A DNA stretch of 64,000 bases from Pedobacter frigiditerrae (GCF_032678705.1 NZ_JAVTSS010000002.1:2108001-2172000); one strand, 5' to 3'; positions 16,378-25,649 are shown, numbered from the stretch's first letter. The notes: generated from the sequence alone by a model not told the origin. Numbers and translations: made by a program.

Positions 16378-17298
16378 ATGGCAAACACAAATCAATATGA
16401 AAACTTACAACTGAATACCAACTTAGAGCTTTTAGCCCGACAAGTGGTTGAAGGTTTTATTACAGGTTTGCATAAAAGCCCTTTTCACGGGTTTTCGGTT
16501 GAGTTTGCCGAGCATCGTTTGTATAATACTGGCGATAGTGTAAAAAATATAGACTGGAAGTTATTTGCCAAAACAGATAAGTTATTCAGTAAACGTTATG
16601 AAGAAGAAACCAATTTGCGTTGCCAATTTGTGATTGATTCTTCATCATCAATGTACTTTCCTGATGAGAAATACAACAAGTTAACTTTTGCGGTTCAAAG
16701 TACAGCTTGTTTAATGTACTTGCTCAAAAAACAACGTGATGCATTTGGCTTGAGTTTATTCTCCGACCAAGTGAACTTGAATACACATGCCAAATCTACT
16801 AATACCCATCAAAAATATTTGTTTGCAGCTTTAGAGCAAGTTTTGCAGTCACCTAAAATGAATGTTCAAACTAATTTGGCTTTGGCTTTGCATCAAATAG
16901 CAGAGCTGATTCATAAACGTTCGTTGGTTATTGTATTTAGTGATATGCTGCAAACTGTTCACGATGAAACTAAAATAACAGCCCTGTTTTCTTCGCTGCA
17001 ACACTTAAAATTCAACAAACACGAAGTTGTAATTTTTAACGTGACAGACAAAAGCAAAGAGGTAGATTTTAATTTCGCCAATCGCCCTTACGAATTTATA
17101 GACATGGAAACTGGTGCTGTTTTAAAAGCACATACTTCTAAAGTTAAGGATGCTTACTTGGAGCAAATGAATGCTTATCGTCAGAATTTAACACTTAAAT
17201 GCGCTCAGTATAAAATTGATATGGTAGATGCTGATATTAATGAAGGTTTTGATAATGTGTTGCAAGCTTATTTGATTAAAAGGCAGAAGATGGGCTAA
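16378..17298 (+). CDS. DUF58 domain protein (von Willebrand A-like)
   Basis: 306 residues, cytoplasmic. The DUF58 signature EFAEHRLYNTGDSVKNIDWKL (abbreviated; near residues 45-65) is followed by the vWA metal-site-like segment FVIDSSSSMYF (about 87-97; DxSxS) and VIVFSDML near 185. DUF58 proteins usually partner a MoxR AAA+ ATPase and membrane vWA proteins in aerotolerance-type operons. No MoxR gene is adjacent here: the next gene is 480 bp away on the other strand. The role is therefore only inferred from the family. Confidence 0.88.
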   Translation: MANTNQYENLQLNTNLELLARQVVEGFITGLHKSPFHGFSVEFAEHRLYNTGDSVKNIDWKLFAKTDKLFSKRYEEETNLRCQFVIDSSSSMYFPDEKYNKLTFAVQSTACLMYLLKKQRDAFGLSLFSDQVNLNTHAKSTNTHQKYLFAALEQVLQSPKMNVQTNLALALHQIAELIHKRSLVIVFSDMLQTVHDETKITALFSSLQHLKFNKHEVVIFNVTDKSKEVDFNFANRPYEFIDMETGAVLKAHTSKVKDAYLEQMNAYRQNLTLKCAQYKIDMVDADINEGFDNVLQAYLIKRQKMG

Positions 17299-17480
17299 TC
17301 GAGTTCATTGGTTTCATTAGTTCATTTGGCCTCAATAGTTTGTCATCTTGAGCGTAGTAGATGGACTAATTGTTCAATTGCTAGATTGTTAAATTGTTGC
17401 TTGGCAGATAGCCAAGAAGATTGCCTGCCTGCGGTAGGCAGGCTTCGGGAGATGAAAAATCGATCCTCGCAATGACGAAA
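17299..17480. repeat. Patchwork of intergenic repeats after the DUF58 gene
   Basis: The gap 17299-17781 holds no gene. In order: AGTTCATTGG/TTCATTAGTTCATTTGG words (17299-17335), a GTCATCTTGAGCG start (17341), CAATTGCTAGATTGTTAAATTG words (17366-17398), a GCCTGCCTGC...GGCAGGC hairpin (about 17417-17440) and TCGCAATGACG (about 17467-17477). A second CTGAAATGAATTCAG palindrome lies at 17748-17770. Confidence 0.55.
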
Positions 17481-17486
17481 TGCGAT

Positions 17487-17523
17487 AAAAAAACCCTTAT
17501 ATATTTCGCAATACATAAGGGTT
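17487..17523 (-). terminator. Intrinsic terminator of the second two-component operon
   Basis: On the minus strand, stem AACCCTTAT (17515-17523) with ATAAGGGTT (17492-17500), then seven T residues (17487-17493 as A on the plus strand). It lies about 260 bp beyond the kinase stop at 17782. Confidence 0.65.
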
Positions 17524-17781
17524 CAGATAAGGGTAACCGGAAAACTAAAAAACTATTTTGATGAGTTTTGTAGATAACAAAACGGAAATCGCTTCTGATG
17601 TTTTGTTATTCAAAGATGCCTTTCTATTATGAAGATTTTATGAAGTTTAATAAATTGCATCATGCTGAATTTTTCAGGAGCTTTTATTGATTTTTGCCTT
17701 CAAGAAAGCTTCGCTGTTTATTTCAGCATCTGGCTTGTATGAAAGACCCTGAAATGAATTCAGGGTGACGGAAAAAACATT

Positions 17782-19101
17782 TTAACCTACTGGAAACTCA
17801 ATACTAACAACAGTTCCGCTATTCTTTTCAGATTTAATATCAATATTTAATTGATGGAACTTTGCTATACTATTCACAATAGCTAAGCCTAAACCAAAAC
17901 CATCTTCATTCTCATTGTTTTCTCTTTCAAAGCGATTAAAGGCATTGGTGGCGATTTCTTTCTCCATTCCAATTCCAGTATCACATATTTTTAGGATGTA
18001 ACCAGATTGGCACAACTCTTCTTCAATTGTGATTGAACCCTTTGCAACATTGTATTTGATAGCGTTATTAATGATGTTAACTAATAAAGTATGGATTAAG
18101 GCTTGGTTTCCAGTAAATATAAAATCGGACTTGATACGGTTTTGGTAAACAATCTTTTTATCTAAAATTCTATCTTCCAAATCTTCGTAAATCTCATCCA
18201 ACTGATGTTTGATGGAAACATTATCTTTTTTAAGGTATTGCTCATTTTCTACTTTAGAGATTAACAGCAAACTATTAATGATAACTTTTAAGCGATTAAG
18301 TGTTTTAAGGGATGCAAAAATCTTATTCTCGTGTTCAATAGGAAGATTGTCTGCTGTTAAAATATTCTCTAGTCGACCACTTAAAATGGAAATAGGCGTT
18401 AATAATTCGTGAGAAACATTGGCGATGAATTGTTTTTCCAACAAGAACAAATCCGATATTTTTCGCATTAATGAGTTAATGCTATTGTCTAGAATTTTGA
18501 AGTCTGTAGTGTTTGTTGGGATGTTTTGGTAATTGTAAGATGTAGGATTGTTTACTTTATTTAACTTTTGGTCGATGATTTTATAGAAAGGACGGAGGAT
18601 GAAATTGGTAAAGGCATAATCTGTAATTAAAGTAATCAATAAAGAAATTACCAAAACAATGAGCATATAAAACCTGATGGTTGTTTTAATCGATTCCATC
18701 GCAGTCATTGTTTCTCCGATTTCCAGTTTATAACGTTTGTTGTTAAATTCAAACTGGTCGTTCAATATTCGATAGATTTCTATTTCGCCCTCAATTTCTC
18801 TTGTTTCTGAAGTGAACGTAAGGGTTGTGTCAATTTTCCCAGCTTTAGGAATAGCTGTTAATACAATAAACTCCTCTTTTAAAATATTGTAGTCAGTAAA
18901 TGATTGCCGCGATTTAATCAAACTGTCAATCTCTTTATCATCTAAGTTCTCGATTACCTTTAATCGCTTTTTTGCAAGTCGAGTATCTAAATGATGAGAG
19001 GAAATGGTTTCTAGAGAAAGCAAAATAATCGTTCCCAAAACCAAAATGATAGCTATTTTGGTAATGGCATTATAGAGCGCAAATTTTGCTTGTAGGTTCA
19101 T
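17782..19101 (-). CDS. Sensor histidine kinase (HisKA-HATPase_c)
   Basis: 439 residues. Membrane segments at about 12-30 and 144-167 enclose a sensor loop of about 110 residues. The H-box reads SHELLTPIS (H231), with leucine where most family members have arginine (HELRTP). N-box (NIINNAIKYN), G1 (DTGIGM) and G2 (GFGLGLAI) boxes are present, so kinase activity is likely. The linker between TM2 and the H-box looks HAMP-like but is poorly conserved. It is the second gene of a regulator-kinase pair. The ligand is unknown. Confidence 0.93.
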   Translation of the reverse strand: MNLQAKFALYNAITKIAIILVLGTIILLSLETISSHHLDTRLAKKRLKVIENLDDKEIDSLIKSRQSFTDYNILKEEFIVLTAIPKAGKIDTTLTFTSETREIEGEIEIYRILNDQFEFNNKRYKLEIGETMTAMESIKTTIRFYMLIVLVISLLITLITDYAFTNFILRPFYKIIDQKLNKVNNPTSYNYQNIPTNTTDFKILDNSINSLMRKISDLFLLEKQFIANVSHELLTPISILSGRLENILTADNLPIEHENKIFASLKTLNRLKVIINSLLLISKVENEQYLKKDNVSIKHQLDEIYEDLEDRILDKKIVYQNRIKSDFIFTGNQALIHTLLVNIINNAIKYNVAKGSITIEEELCQSGYILKICDTGIGMEKEIATNAFNRFERENNENEDGFGLGLAIVNSIAKFHQLNIDIKSEKNSGTVVSIEFPVG

Positions 19102-19108
19102 TTTAGAA

Positions 19109-19142
19109 TTACGTATTGCGATTAGCGTATTGAGATATTCTT
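19109..19142. repeat. Quasi-periodic spacer repeat, GCGTATTG type
   Basis: ACGTATTGCGATTAGCGTATTGAGATATT just upstream of the kinase start, in the gap after the regulator gene. The same words recur at 24052-24110 between the two transketolase genes. Confidence 0.5.
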
Positions 19143-19177
19143 AATCACATCTACCATCTTCCATTTTACATTTTCCA

Positions 19178-19855
19178 TCAATAGTTAATTCGGTATCCTA
19201 TACTTCTTACCGTTTCAAACCAATCCGTTTTACTGCATTGAGTTAGTTTTTTACGGAGGTTTTTTACGTGAACATCAACAAAGTTAGAGTCTGAATTTAC
19301 TTCTAAAATATCGCCCCAAACATGTTCTGTTAAACTCATTCTCGAAACTACCCTGTTTTTGTTCAATACCAAATAGTTGAAAATTTCAAACTCTTTTTTA
19401 GTTAAAGGCAATCTATCGTCGTTATAAGATACAGTACGATTTTGAATGTCTAAGGTGAAATCGTGTATTTTAACCTCATTCTTTTCTAATTTATGCTTGC
19501 GACGGGTGATGGCGTGCATACGTGCCAGTAATTCATTTAGCGAGAATGGTTTTGCTAAATAATCATCAGCACCACCATCTAACCCCTTAATTCTATCATC
19601 AACTTCGCTTCTAGCAGTTAAAATGATAACCGCATCTTCCCGGTCTTTTAAGTTTTTTAATTGTTTGAGGACTTCAAAACCATCGCCATCTGGCAAACCT
19701 AAATCTAATAGAATGAAATCGTAATTGTTGACAAATATCTTTTCCTCGGCTGATGATTTTTTCCAAGCATGTTCTACGATATATCCCTCACGACTTAAAA
19801 ATTCATCCATTTCTAAGGCAAGGCTTTTTTCATCTTCGACAATTAGTACGTTCAT
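19178..19855 (-). CDS. OmpR/PhoB-family response regulator
   Basis: 225 residues: receiver (1-115) with E7, D8, D51 (FILLDLGLPDGDG), the threonine in ILTARS and the lysine in LAKPFSL; C-terminal winged helix with FVDVHVKNLRKKL. It is the upstream partner of the histidine kinase, 76 bp away, so coupling is looser than in the first pair at 2.6 kb, where the genes overlap. Likely a transcription regulator; targets unknown. Confidence 0.94.
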   Translation of the reverse strand: MNVLIVEDEKSLALEMDEFLSREGYIVEHAWKKSSAEEKIFVNNYDFILLDLGLPDGDGFEVLKQLKNLKDREDAVIILTARSEVDDRIKGLDGGADDYLAKPFSLNELLARMHAITRRKHKLEKNEVKIHDFTLDIQNRTVSYNDDRLPLTKKEFEIFNYLVLNKNRVVSRMSLTEHVWGDILEVNSDSNFVDVHVKNLRKKLTQCSKTDWFETVRSIGYRINY

Positions 19856-19914
19856 TTTGTCAGTTCATTGGGTTCACTAGTTCATCAATATAAATAGTTC
19901 ACTAGTTCATTAGG

Positions 19915-21105
19915 CTAGCTGCATACTGAATTTACATTTTTTAATATAACATCACAAGCTGCCCTAATTTCATCTTCGGTTATAATTAAAGGAGGAGCGA
20001 TGCGCATCGAATTACTGCAATGTAAAAACCAATCTGTAATAATTCCATCTTCAATGCAACCATCTATTATCTTTTTAAGAATGTCATAACTTTCAAATTC
20101 TGCTGCCAACATTAATCCTTTTCCACGAACTTCTTTAATTGCTGGGTGTTTCAATAGCGATTTAAAAAGTTCTCCCTTTGCTTCTACATCCTTTACTAAA
20201 TCTTCATTAACTATGGTTTGTAAAGTGGCCAAGCCTGCTGCACAGCTTACAGGGTGACCGCCAAAGGTTGTAATGTGACCAAGTATTGGATTATCTGCAA
20301 ATACCGACATTATTTGTGAAGAACTGATGAAGGCACCAATTGGCATTCCGCCTCCAATCCCTTTTGCCAGTAATAAAACATCTGGAATTACATTAAAATG
20401 CTCAAAACCGAACATTTTCCCAGTTCTGCCAAAACCACATTGTATTTCATCAAATATTAAAAGCGTTCCTGTTTCATTACATTTTTTACGCAGGGCGATT
20501 AAATATTCCGGATCTGGAATTCTTATGCCTGCTTCGCCCTGTATAGTTTCAATAAAAACAGCTGCGGTTTTAGAGGTAATCTTCTCTAAATCTGATAATT
20601 GATTAAATTCTATAAATTGAACATCTGGTAATAAAGGACGGTAAGCTTGCTTAAATTCTTCGTTGCCCATTAAACTTAACGAGCCTTGTGTACTGCCGTG
20701 ATAACTGTTTTTACAAGCTATTAACTCAGTTCTGTTGGTATATCTTTTTGCCAGTTTCATGGCGCCTTCAACAGCTTCGGTACCTGAGTTTACGAAATAA
20801 GTGCAATCTAAATTTTCGGGTAAAACAGATGCTATTGCTTTCGCAAAATTTACCTGTGGGCTCTGAACAAACTCGCCATATACCATTAAATGCATATAGG
20901 TTTCTGCCTGTTTTTTTACTGCTTCCACAACTGTGGGATGACAGTGACCAACATTACTTACACCAATGCCAGCAATTAAATCCATGTATTTTTTTCCATC
21001 CACATCATACATATAAATTCCTTTTGCCCTTACAAATTCAAGCAAAAGTGGGGTAGGAGATGTTTGTGCATTATGTTTTAGAAATAATTGACGTTGTGTT
21101 TGCAT
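19915..21105 (-). CDS. Class III PLP-dependent aminotransferase (acetylornithine/ornithine aminotransferase family)
   Basis: 396 residues. PLP-binding marks: NSGTEAVEGAMKLAKRYT (about 106-123), IFDEIQCGFGRTG with D219 and Q222, and Schiff-base lysine K248 in DVLLLAKGIGGGMPIGAF. The family uses 2-oxoglutarate/glutamate as one amino partner; N-acetylornithine, ornithine, GABA or other omega-amines are possible second substrates and cannot be separated here. No arginine-synthesis genes are adjacent, so a symbol is withheld. A perfect -7 box lies 4 nt before the ATG. The next gene on the strand is the response regulator 59 bp downstream. Confidence 0.88.
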   Translation of the reverse strand: MQTQRQLFLKHNAQTSPTPLLLEFVRAKGIYMYDVDGKKYMDLIAGIGVSNVGHCHPTVVEAVKKQAETYMHLMVYGEFVQSPQVNFAKAIASVLPENLDCTYFVNSGTEAVEGAMKLAKRYTNRTELIACKNSYHGSTQGSLSLMGNEEFKQAYRPLLPDVQFIEFNQLSDLEKITSKTAAVFIETIQGEAGIRIPDPEYLIALRKKCNETGTLLIFDEIQCGFGRTGKMFGFEHFNVIPDVLLLAKGIGGGMPIGAFISSSQIMSVFADNPILGHITTFGGHPVSCAAGLATLQTIVNEDLVKDVEAKGELFKSLLKHPAIKEVRGKGLMLAAEFESYDILKKIIDGCIEDGIITDWFLHCSNSMRIAPPLIITEDEIRAACDVILKNVNSVCS

Positions 21106-21109
21106 AAGG

Positions 21110-21117
21110 CAAAATTA
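21110..21117 (-). promoter_or_regulatory. Putative -7 box (TAATTTTG), 4 nt before the aminotransferase start
   Basis: Exact match to TAnnTTTG on the minus strand; only CCTT separates it from the ATG at 21105. Suggests a leaderless or near-leaderless transcript. Confidence 0.5.
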
Positions 21118-21159
21118 CTCATTTTTAAATCTTATCCTTTTAGAAATATAGGGTGAAAA

Positions 21160-21193
21160 TAAAAAGTCCTGTATGACTTAACACACAGGACTT
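21160..21193 (-). terminator. Intrinsic terminator of the sigma operon
   Basis: Minus-strand stem AAGTCCTGT (21185-21193) with ACAGGACTT (21164-21172) followed by a T-rich stretch. It lies about 25 bp after the stop of the Spy-like gene. Confidence 0.75.
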
Positions 21194-21218
21194 AAAAAAT
21201 TAATTATTTATTTGTTAG

Positions 21219-21677
21219 TTAGTTTTCTTTTCGTGGGCCTCCGCCTCGGTATTGATTTAAAATTTCTTTTTTGAATGCTTCTTGAGCTCTGTAAAACTTG
21301 CCTACAATTTTAATAGATAAGCTAGTTTTAAACTTGTTGTAATATTTTTTCTCGATGTTTAAATCTCTTTGCTTAAAATCAAAATCATTGGTAATTAACG
21401 CTTGTATTTCAGTATCAGAAAGGTCGTCTATCTCTTTAATCTTTCTGAAGCTTATCATTTTCTGAAAACGTTCCTTTCTTAAAGTAGATTGCTCTTTGAT
21501 ATAGTCGTTATAAATTGGCCAAAACACTTTAGCTTCATTTGGAGTTAAATCTAGCTTTGTAGTTAACCAAGCAACTTTTTTCGCTTCCCACTTTTCATCA
21601 TCCATTCTTGGTCCTTGTGAAAAAGCCAATCCTGGCAAAACGATGAACAATAGTGCAATAAATAGGTTTTTCATCAT
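21219..21677 (-). CDS. Secreted Spy/CpxP-like periplasmic protein of a sigma-factor operon
   Basis: 152 residues from the ATG at 21677; 12 further in-frame codons upstream look non-coding. A signal peptide follows (MMKNLFIALLFIVLP, cleavage after AFSQ). The mature protein is highly charged and helical, with AKKVAWLTTKLDLTPNEAKVFWPIYNDY, a pattern like the LTxxQ proteins Spy and CpxP. It is the third gene of sigma - anti-sigma-like - this gene. A periplasmic sensor or chaperone role in envelope stress is inferred from that context. Confidence 0.75.
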   Translation of the reverse strand: MMKNLFIALLFIVLPGLAFSQGPRMDDEKWEAKKVAWLTTKLDLTPNEAKVFWPIYNDYIKEQSTLRKERFQKMISFRKIKEIDDLSDTEIQALITNDFDFKQRDLNIEKKYYNKFKTSLSIKIVGKFYRAQEAFKKEILNQYRGGGPRKEN

Positions 21678-21791
21678 TATGTTATTGTTTTTCAATGGTG
21701 ATGAAGCTATCAAGAATTAGATTTTCTAATCTTGATGGTTTCATCATTATATATTATGTTTTTTAAAATTTTCGAGCTATCACAGCTTGTT

Positions 21792-22421
21792 TTATAAATT
21801 ATTAGATAAATCTGTTGAAGAGAAATTATCTAAAATATAGTTTTCCATTTCTGTATCTGACACAGTAGTTGTAGTAGCCGCTTGGCTTTCCTCTATATGT
21901 TCTAAAATTGTGCTTTCATCAATGTCATATAAAACTTGCTCTTTTGCTAGTTCCAATGAAGCAGTTTGAGTAACCTTACTTTGTTGAGTAAAATATAACC
22001 CAGAACCAATTACAATAAATAAACAAGCAGCTGAGGCATATTTCATAAAGTCTGAACCCCATAAACGTACAACCTTAGTTTTTTGAGGAACAGCAGAAGT
22101 TTTGCTTAAAATATCGGCTTGTAAAGTTTCAAAATAGTTAGCAGGAGTTTTAAATCCATCAATTTTAACCAAAGATTTGATTTCCTCTGTGGCAATTCTA
22201 CTTTCAATTTGATTGCCTAAATCCTCAAAATAGTTTTGAGGAACAGTAAAACCTTGATTTTCCTTTTGCATTAAGCCATCAACAAAAACAGATTGATTAA
22301 TTCGGCTTTGCAGTTTGTTAAAATAATTATCCGGCACACTATATGGCATTGTTCTAGGTAAGCTCGCTAATTGTGGTGCTTCCTTTTCCCATTCCATATT
22401 TTCATCCATTATATTCATCAC
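21792..22421 (-). CDS. Putative anti-sigma factor with triplicated P-x-NYF motif and one membrane span
   Basis: 209 residues. Cytoplasmic N-terminal part of about 125 residues, one membrane helix (about 128-144), then a periplasmic tail of about 65 residues. The N-terminal part contains three copies of (V/T)PxNYFxxL at 29-37, 60-68 and 92-100, spaced 31-32 residues. It lies 37 bp after the ECF sigma gene, the place and topology expected for an anti-sigma factor, but no zinc-finger (ZAS) HxxxCxxC motif is present. Function is inferred from context only. Confidence 0.65.
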   Translation of the reverse strand: MMNIMDENMEWEKEAPQLASLPRTMPYSVPDNYFNKLQSRINQSVFVDGLMQKENQGFTVPQNYFEDLGNQIESRIATEEIKSLVKIDGFKTPANYFETLQADILSKTSAVPQKTKVVRLWGSDFMKYASAACLFIVIGSGLYFTQQSKVTQTASLELAKEQVLYDIDESTILEHIEESQAATTTTVSDTEMENYILDNFSSTDLSNNL

Positions 22422-22458
22422 GTACTATTGATGGTTTTTATTGTAAAAGGTTTAATAC

Positions 22459-23010
22459 TTAATCTTCATTTATTAAAATACTTTCAATTTTTTTTACTGC
22501 AATATGAAATGAAGCCTTTAAAGCACCTACTGTAGTGCCCAAAACCTCAGAAATTTCATCATATTTCATGTCATCGAAATATTTCATGTTAAAAATAATT
22601 CGTTGTTTTTCTGGCAAGGTTAAAATGGCTTCCTGTAATTTCTTCTGAATTTTATCGCCATCAAAATAAGATGCAGCGGTTAGACTTTCTGCTAATTCTC
22701 CACTAACATCATCTAAAGAAATATTGTTCTTTAATTTTTTCTTATTCAGGAAGGTGATGGATTCATTGGTTGCGATTCTGTAAATCCAAGTATAAAGTTG
22801 AGAATCACTACGGAAATTGGCTAGATTTTTCCAGACCTTAACAAAGGTTTCTTGGACTAAATCATCAGTATCGTCATGGTCTATAACCAAACGACGAATA
22901 TGCCAATAGATTTTTTGTTGATATTTATTTAAAAGCAAGTTGAAGGCTTCGTTCTGTGTTTTTTGAACACCAAACTTTTGCAATATTTCTGCGTCTTCAA
23001 CCTGCTTCAT
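22459..23010 (-). CDS. ECF-type RNA polymerase sigma-70 factor
   Basis: 183 residues. Region 2 includes DTDDLVQETFVKVWKNLANFR, the core-binding and -10-type recognition part, and FRSDSQLYTWIYRIATNES. Region 4 has LPEKQRIIFNMKYFDDMKYDEISEVLGTTVGALKAS (described in part), the helix-turn-helix. No regions 1.1 or 3, so it is ECF. It heads a three-gene operon with a membrane anti-sigma-like protein and a Spy-like secreted protein, consistent with an envelope-stress circuit. Confidence 0.93.
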   Translation of the reverse strand: MKQVEDAEILQKFGVQKTQNEAFNLLLNKYQQKIYWHIRRLVIDHDDTDDLVQETFVKVWKNLANFRSDSQLYTWIYRIATNESITFLNKKKLKNNISLDDVSGELAESLTAASYFDGDKIQKKLQEAILTLPEKQRIIFNMKYFDDMKYDEISEVLGTTVGALKASFHIAVKKIESILINED

Positions 23011-23081
23011 TTTTTATGAGTTCTAATGTTATTTTGTTCCGTAATCTTTTCCGACTTTCGGACTAATAACTTCCGGACTTT

Positions 23082-24038
23082 CTAAACTTTTCTTTTCATT
23101 ACTTTTTGAGCTGCAGCAACAATATCAGATGGATCCAATTTATACTTGGTCATTAATTGATCTGGTGTAGCACTTTCGCCAAAGCTGTCATTTACTGCAA
23201 CAAACTCTTGTGGTGCAAGATATTCAGTTGTTAATAAACGAGCAACGCTTTCGCCTAGTCCGCCAAACTTGTTGTGCTCTTCACATGTTACCACACAACC
23301 AGTTTTCTTAACAGACTTTAGAATAGCTTCTTCATCTAAAGGTTTAATGGTGTGGATATTTATAATTTCTGCATCAATGCCTAGCTCAGCTAATTTTTCG
23401 CCAGCTTCAATTGCTCTCCAAACCATGTGGCCTGTTGCAATGATGGTTACATCTGTTCCTTCGTTAACCATCCAAGCTTTACCAATCTCAAATTTTTGGT
23501 CTTCTGCCGTAAATACAGGAATTACTGGGCGCCCAAAACGTAAATAAACTGGTCCTTCATATTCCATGATAGCTAAAGTAGCCGCTTTGGTTTGGTTATA
23601 ATCGCAAGGATTGATAACTACCATTCCTGGCAACATCTTCATCAAACCAATATCTTCTAAAATTTGGTGAGTTGCACCATCTTCTCCTAAAGTTAAACCT
23701 GCATGTGATGCACATATTTTAACGTTCTTGCCAGAATAAGCAATAGATTGACGAATTTGGTCATAAACACGACCAGTAGAAAAGTTTGCAAAAGTACCTG
23801 TAAATGGAATTTTTCCATTGATAGTTAAACCTGCAGCAATACCCATCATATTAGCTTCTGCAATACCAACTTGCACAAATCTTTCTGGAAAATCTTTTAT
23901 GAAAGCATCCATTTTTAAAGAGCCAACTAAATCTGCACAAAGCGCAACAACATTTTCATTACGTTTACCTGCTTCATGTAATCCAGCTCCAAAACCCGAA
24001 CGTGTATCTTTCTTTTCTGTATATGTATATTTTTTCAT
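23082..24038 (-). CDS. Transketolase, C-terminal subunit (pyrimidine and C domains)
   Basis: 318 residues, equivalent to the second half of a full transketolase. GFGAGLHEAGKRNENVVALCADL opens the Pyr domain; the conserved glutamate contacting the thiamine aminopyrimidine is in VGIAEANMMGIAAGL; ASHAGLTLGEDGATHQ is the donor-site loop. The C domain follows with VTCEEHNKFGGLGESVA. It must pair with the N-terminal subunit encoded just upstream to make an active enzyme of the non-oxidative pentose phosphate pathway. The 78-bp gap holds a GCGTATTGCGAT-type spacer repeat. Confidence 0.93.
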   Translation of the reverse strand: MKKYTYTEKKDTRSGFGAGLHEAGKRNENVVALCADLVGSLKMDAFIKDFPERFVQVGIAEANMMGIAAGLTINGKIPFTGTFANFSTGRVYDQIRQSIAYSGKNVKICASHAGLTLGEDGATHQILEDIGLMKMLPGMVVINPCDYNQTKAATLAIMEYEGPVYLRFGRPVIPVFTAEDQKFEIGKAWMVNEGTDVTIIATGHMVWRAIEAGEKLAELGIDAEIINIHTIKPLDEEAILKSVKKTGCVVTCEEHNKFGGLGESVARLLTTEYLAPQEFVAVNDSFGESATPDQLMTKYKLDPSDIVAAAQKVMKRKV

Positions 24039-24116
24039 TTTGAATAGTATTGAGTAAAGCGTATTGCGTATTGCGATTTAATCTCATTACGCATATCTCA
24101 CTACGCTATACGTAAA

Positions 24117-24962
24117 TTAATAATCCCCAGCTGTTTCTTTAAGTTGACCTAATGCCGATTCTAATTGTGCATCACTTGGTGCAGAACCGTGCCACTTGTG
24201 CGTACCTACCATAAAATCAACGCCGTAACCCATTTGTGTGCTCATTAAGTTTAAAATAGGTTTGCCTTTTCCAGTTAATGATTTAGCATAATGTAATGCT
24301 TTGGTTATTTCTGCCATATCATTACCATCAGAAGTTATTACGTGCCAACCGAAAGCTTCAAATTTAGCTTGAAGATTTTCTAATGATAAAACTTTTTCAG
24401 TCGGACCATCAATTTGTTGACCGTTGTAATCTACACTGGCAATTAAATTATCCACCTTGTGAAATGGTGCAAACATTAATGCTTCCCAGTTTTGGCCCTC
24501 TTGTAACTCACCATCGCCCATTAAGGCATAAACTAATCCTTTATCACCATCAATTTTTTTAGCTAAGGCAGCGCCGATAGCAACTGATAAACCTTGACCT
24601 AATGAACCAGATGCGATACGAACACCAGGTAAACCTTCATGTGTAGTTGGGTGACCTTGTAATCTTGAATCTAATTTTCTGAAAGTAGCTAATTCACTCA
24701 CTTCAAAATAACCAGACCTTGCTAAAACGCTATACCAAACTGGCGAAATGTGTCCGTTTGAAAGAAAGAATAAATCCTCTCCAACACCTTCCATAGAAAA
24801 TTTAGGGTTATGGTTTAATACTTCGAAATATAAGGCTGTAAAAAAATCTGCACAACCTAAAGATGCTCCTGGATGTCCAGATTGAACGGCGTGAACCATT
24901 CTTAAACAGTCTCTTCTTACTTGTGAAGCAATATCTTCTAGTTCACTAATTGAATGTTTCAT
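24117..24962 (-). CDS. Transketolase, N-terminal subunit (thiamine-diphosphate domain)
   Basis: 281 residues. VQSGHPGASLGCADFFTALYF and the TPP motif GDGELQEGQNWEALMFA, through to VDYNGQQIDG, mark the PP domain of transketolase. Together with the next gene it reconstructs a two-subunit enzyme that transfers two-carbon ketol groups between sugar phosphates. The gene order N then C is the usual one for split transketolases. A 225-bp AT-rich gap precedes it with only a weak TACCTTGC-like box. Confidence 0.94.
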   Translation of the reverse strand: MKHSISELEDIASQVRRDCLRMVHAVQSGHPGASLGCADFFTALYFEVLNHNPKFSMEGVGEDLFFLSNGHISPVWYSVLARSGYFEVSELATFRKLDSRLQGHPTTHEGLPGVRIASGSLGQGLSVAIGAALAKKIDGDKGLVYALMGDGELQEGQNWEALMFAPFHKVDNLIASVDYNGQQIDGPTEKVLSLENLQAKFEAFGWHVITSDGNDMAEITKALHYAKSLTGKGKPILNLMSTQMGYGVDFMVGTHKWHGSAPSDAQLESALGQLKETAGDY

Positions 24963-25187
24963 TGATTTGTTTATTGTTTTTAAGGTAATGATTAAGCAAG
25001 CAGCAATTATTTGCTTGAATTGATCATTTTAGTATGGTTATTAAATTAAAGGCAAGGTAATTATAAAAATTTAAGGTATTTCTACTTTGCTAGTTTTTTT
25101 ATATCACAGTTGTTGATTTCTGCAGGTATAATTGTTTTAATTTTCCAACAATTGCAATATTTTTTATCCTATGGGCTTAAACAGCAA

Positions 25188-25649
25188 TTATTTAAGCAAA
25201 TCTAACACTTGTGCCGTTGGTGCTTTTGAATCTACTTTGCTGATGATGTGTGCGATATTACCATCTTCGTCTATAATAAAAGTAGTACGGTTAGTTCCCA
25301 TGTATTTTTTACCATACATATTTTTCTCTCCCCATACGCCATAAGCTTCCACAATGCTTTTATCGGTATCTGCCAAAAGAGTAAATGGCAAACTGTGCTT
25401 ATTGATGAATTTTTGGTGAGACTTTTCATCATCTACACTTACACCTAAAACTTCAATTCCCTTTGCTTTTAATCCTTGGTAGTTATCACGGAAATCACAA
25501 GCTTCGGTGGTGCAACCTGGTGTATCATCCTTCGGGTAAAAATACAATACTACTTTTTGACCTTTATATTGACTTAAGGAAACAGTTTTTCCATCTTGGT
25601 CTTTTGAAGTAAATACTGGGGCTTTATCGCCTTGTTTAAGTGTGCTCAT
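25188..25649 (-). CDS. bcp: Thioredoxin-dependent thiol peroxidase (Bcp/PrxQ)
   Basis: 153 residues, the usual length. The active site PKDDTPGCTTEACDFRD gives the peroxidatic cysteine C46 and the resolving cysteine C51, spaced five residues as in PrxQ-type enzymes. It reduces hydrogen peroxide and organic hydroperoxides with electrons from thioredoxin. Cytoplasmic. It is a single gene; the upstream spacer carries a CTAACAATC-type periodic repeat. Confidence 0.96.
   Translation of the reverse strand: MSTLKQGDKAPVFTSKDQDGKTVSLSQYKGQKVVLYFYPKDDTPGCTTEACDFRDNYQGLKAKGIEVLGVSVDDEKSHQKFINKHSLPFTLLADTDKSIVEAYGVWGEKNMYGKKYMGTNRTTFIIDEDGNIAHIISKVDSKAPTAQVLDLLK

Noticed and set aside
16378..17298. Aerotolerance (Bat) operon
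   Set aside because: Only the DUF58 gene is present; no MoxR, BatA or BatB neighbours within reach.
21792..22421. Calling the second gene of the sigma operon a classical zinc anti-sigma factor
   Set aside because: There is no HxxxCxxC motif. Only position, membrane topology and the repeated motif support an anti-sigma role.
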